7,677 nt of DNA, from positions 1 through 7,677 of the forward strand of contig JAUYCY010000031.1 in assembly GCA_030692055.1 (NCBI GenBank). The letters are read 5' to 3'. The position numbers and the translations under genes were made by a program. Shown here one piece after another: positions 6,176-7,677 of this stretch. Position 1 is the first letter of the stretch, and the number at the start of each line of letters is the position of its first letter. Origin of the DNA: Candidatus Omnitrophota bacterium (GTDB taxonomy: Bacteria > Omnitrophota > Koll11 > Duberdicusellales > 4484-171). The notes under the pieces were generated by a model. It saw nothing but the letters and a program-made list of their open reading frames with translations, was not told the DNA's origin and did no database searches.

Positions 6176-7303
6176 TTAACAGTAAATAAGTACGCTTTCA
6201 TTTAGCCTGCATAGCTCGGATAAGGGACTGGAAGACACATCATATACCCCTATGCTCTGAAAATCCATCTTTTTCCTCAAAAGACATCTTAAATCCACAG
6301 GCGGAATCATAAGTACCTCTTTCTTGATATCAGGTATCTTCTCCTGAGCCAATTGCCATGGAGACTTATTCTCTTTATAAGTATTAGGCCTCAAAAGATT
6401 AAAGAATAACTGATAACTGAATATCTTATTAAAGAAGTCGTTGTTATCAGAGAATGTTTCTATTTCAAAAAATTCCCTTTCAATAATATCATGGACAGTT
6501 TCTACGTCAGCCTGCCACCGGTGATGAGCCGGAGGAATGGTAGCGTGAGATTGGCCAGGGATAGACTCTACGGATAAAGTAAAACTAGAAGGTTCTTTAG
6601 CGTTCCATGAGCCGATATACTCTGAACCATTATCAGTCTGCCTTATAGTGTTAGATAAGTCTATGCCAAGCCTTTTGAGATTATACTGTATATAATCGCT
6701 GAATAAAGTAGCATATGTTAAAGATAGTTCATCCGCATAGCCCAGATACATAATACCGGAGGAGACTTCTCTGAATGTATATTGAACCCTGGGAAGGCCA
6801 AGTTTTATCATAGGCATCCAATATTCCGGGATATCATTCAGATGTTTAGTATCCTCGCAGGTATGCTGGAATAGATTAAATTCTTTTTTAATATGCCTTA
6901 GATTATTCTTAGTAACATGTTTCTTCCTGCGTTGTCTCGAAGATACGCCTTTCTCGCGCCAGACCTTGCGCATGGTCTTAGGTGACAAAGGGACATTTTC
7001 TAAAACCTTGATCTGTTCTGCTCCAATGCGTTTATACCTTGCTTTTAACTCTACCAGGAGATTCCTGGTACTCTCAGGGGTCCTGAAAGGGGAATGATTA
7101 GGCCTCCGGGATAAATCCCCTAGGCCGAAGAATCTTTCTTCTTTAAAGCGATATACCCATTTACGTACAGTATCGGGATGGGCATGGAAGAATCTGGCAG
7201 TAGGTTTAATGCCATGTTTTTCCGCATAACAAACCATTTGATACCTCAAGTGTTTTTTATCTTTACAGTTTTTCATAATATGATAATATTGATACGGGCA
7301 CAT
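6176..7303 (-). CDS. DDE (rve, IS481-like) transposase
   Basis: This 375-residue protein has an N-terminal helix-turn-helix region at about 20-60 (Homeodomain-like, TARFFHAHPDTVRKWVYRF), a basic linker at 110-140, and an integrase-core catalytic domain. The likely catalytic residues are Asp151 (CEDTKH), Asp224 (QTDNGSEY) and Glu268 (ADVETVH), 43 residues lying between the second Asp and the Glu. A KSPWQL motif at 313-318 matches the C-terminal pattern of IS481/IS3-type enzymes. It would cut and join element ends. The frame is uninterrupted, so the gene looks complete. The start is firm: AAAGGAGGT ends 7 nt before the ATG. The ATG lies in one arm of a long inverted repeat that may block translation. 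No clear terminal inverted repeats were found, and the stop codon abuts a tRNA-like sequence. The family assignment to IS481 rather than a related integrase-type family is tentative. Confidence 0.9.
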   Translation of the reverse strand: MCPYQYYHIMKNCKDKKHLRYQMVCYAEKHGIKPTARFFHAHPDTVRKWVYRFKEERFFGLGDLSRRPNHSPFRTPESTRNLLVELKARYKRIGAEQIKVLENVPLSPKTMRKVWREKGVSSRQRRKKHVTKNNLRHIKKEFNLFQHTCEDTKHLNDIPEYWMPMIKLGLPRVQYTFREVSSGIMYLGYADELSLTYATLFSDYIQYNLKRLGIDLSNTIRQTDNGSEYIGSWNAKEPSSFTLSVESIPGQSHATIPPAHHRWQADVETVHDIIEREFFEIETFSDNNDFFNKIFSYQLFFNLLRPNTYKENKSPWQLAQEKIPDIKKEVLMIPPVDLRCLLRKKMDFQSIGVYDVSSSPLSELCRLNESVLIYC

Positions 7304-7310
7304 AGGTGAT

Positions 7311-7319
7311 ACCTCCTTT
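7311..7319 (-). promoter_or_regulatory. Strong ribosome binding site of the transposase
   Basis: AAAGGAGGT on the minus strand is a near-perfect anti-16S match placed 7 nt before the ATG at 7303. Its last four bases can also pair locally with ACCT (AGGT-ATC-ACCT, 7315-7305), a small hairpin that could further limit initiation. Confidence 0.75.
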
Positions 7320-7347
7320 GATATCTTGATTGGATACCCTGGAGACT

Positions 7348-7353
7348 ATTATA
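7348..7353 (-). promoter_or_regulatory. Probable -10 box of the transposase promoter
   Basis: A perfect TATAAT on the minus strand lies about 45 nt before the transposase ATG, predicting a start near 7341. The sequence at -35 (ATAAAA at 17-nt spacing) is a poor match, so the promoter is expected to be weak, as is usual for transposases. It would place the RNA 5' end inside the loop of the inverted repeat. Confidence 0.45.
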
Positions 7354-7372
7354 CCTGAATATGTGCCCATTT

Positions 7373-7677
7373 TTATTGTATCTCATATGATTCGCTGAAT
7401 TCACTGAACCACTCTCTGACTCTCTGCCACTTCCACCATAAACCTTGCCTTGTAGCCCATATTTTGCTGGGTTCATAAGATTGCCTATTAGGGTTCTGAT
7501 TAAGCTGGTATTTATCCCGAATAGGGACTACCTTTAACTCCGGTTTTTTTCTATTTTTTCGCCCCTTATAAAAAAACAGGCTTTGCCTTACATGATCTCT
7601 TAATACTTTAAACCTAACTTCTCCTATAATTAATAAATTCTTTAACTCTAAACCTTTAAAGAGGGGTATAGGATGTC
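7373..7677 (-). CDS. Partial ORF, unrecognised basic Trp-rich C-terminus
   Basis: On the minus strand an open frame enters at the right edge and runs for 100 codons to a TAA at 7375-7373. It has no start codon in the window, so it is the C-terminal end of a longer protein. The product is basic in its middle (FYKGRKNRKKPELK) and then rich in Trp and aromatic residues (KIWATRQGLWWKWQRVREWF). A hundred stop-free codons in AT-rich DNA, with an ordinary mixed amino-acid composition, argue for real coding. I do not recognise the family. Its stop codon lies 5 nt before the upstream arm of the transposase inverted repeat, on the same strand, so its transcripts would read into the transposase. It may be a first gene of the same element or a host gene next to the insertion. 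Confidence 0.5.
   Translation of the reverse strand, partial: HPIPLFKGLELKNLLIIGEVRFKVLRDHVRQSLFFYKGRKNRKKPELKVVPIRDKYQLNQNPNRQSYEPSKIWATRQGLWWKWQRVREWFSEFSESYEIQ

Larger units (their letters stand above)
6176..7370 (-). mobile_element. Insertion-sequence-like element, ends undefined
   Basis: The presence of a complete transposase with its own ribosome binding site, -10 box and start-codon hairpin marks an element here. The given limits are only the transposase stop codon and the outer arm of the inverted repeat. I could not find convincing terminal inverted repeats or a target-site duplication. The true ends may lie farther out, possibly including the tRNA-like sequence on the left and the partial reading frame on the right. 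Confidence 0.5.
7294..7370 (-). promoter_or_regulatory. Long inverted repeat enclosing the transposase start signals
   Basis: On the minus strand GGGCACATA (7368-7360) is the exact inverse of TATGTGCCC (7304-7296), which contains the start codon. Allowing one G-U pair the stem grows to 11 bp (7370-7360 with 7304-7294). The 55-nt loop holds the ribosome binding site and the -10 box. RNA starting at the internal promoter would lack the upstream arm, while RNA reading in from outside would contain both arms and could fold the start codon away. This is the arrangement known from IS10 and IS50; function here is inferred. Confidence 0.6.

Noticed and set aside
6172..7365. CACATTAACAG (6172-6182) and inverted CACATATTCAG (7365-7355) as terminal inverted repeats
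   Set aside because: Only 8 of 11 positions match, the outer flanks do not match, and a similar pairing is easy to find by chance in the two flanks.
7273..7476. 67-codon minus-strand frame upstream of and overlapping the transposase start
   Set aside because: It overlaps the transposase start and the better-supported partial reading frame, and it has no ribosome binding site.
1..7677. CRISPR array, phage module, toxin-antitoxin pair or replication origin
   Set aside because: I saw no regularly spaced direct repeats, phage structural genes, paired small genes or iteron arrays.

Overview
The window is AT-rich bacterial DNA. It has the look of an accessory cell-surface or polysaccharide-modification region that ends in an insertion-sequence-like element. 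The mix of TPR protein, FkbM methyltransferase, radical SAM/SPASM protein, PMT/GT39-type glycosyltransferase and membrane-anchored SGNH hydrolase is common in uncultured, polysaccharide-rich phyla such as Omnitrophota. That placement is only an impression: there is no marker gene here, and the one tRNA-like sequence is decayed.

Layout, left to right. A TPR protein cut by the left edge (2-868, +) is followed after 27 nt by an FkbM-family methyltransferase (896-1603, +). These face a minus-strand pair: a multi-spanning GT39-type membrane glycosyltransferase (3145-4662) and, downstream of it, a radical SAM/SPASM protein with a TPR-like tail (1714-2931). The 213-nt gap between the pair is not coding and is full of nested inverted repeats. 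Diverging from the glycosyltransferase, with a near-consensus promoter, is an SGNH/GDSL-type hydrolase with an N-terminal membrane anchor (4870-6072, +).

The right part is mobile DNA. A complete DDE (rve/IS481-like) transposase lies on the minus strand (6176-7303). Its stop codon directly abuts a decayed tRNA-Leu(UAG)-like sequence (6092-6174). Its start codon lies inside one arm of a long inverted repeat whose other arm sits upstream of the likely promoter, an arrangement that would silence translation of read-through transcripts. Beyond it, an open reading frame with no start in the window runs off the right edge (7373-7677, minus) and encodes a basic, Trp-rich C-terminus that I do not recognise.

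How the genes may work together (inference): the GT39-type enzyme would transfer a sugar from a polyprenyl-phosphate donor on the outer face of the membrane, the SGNH protein would add or remove acyl groups on a glycan there, and FkbM would O-methylate a small or sugar substrate in the cytoplasm. The radical SAM/SPASM protein would modify an unknown peptide, protein or sugar. No precursor peptide is visible. The best unusual signals are the transposase start-codon hairpin, the tRNA-like sequence fused to the transposase 3' end, and the structured gap between the glycosyltransferase and radical SAM genes.
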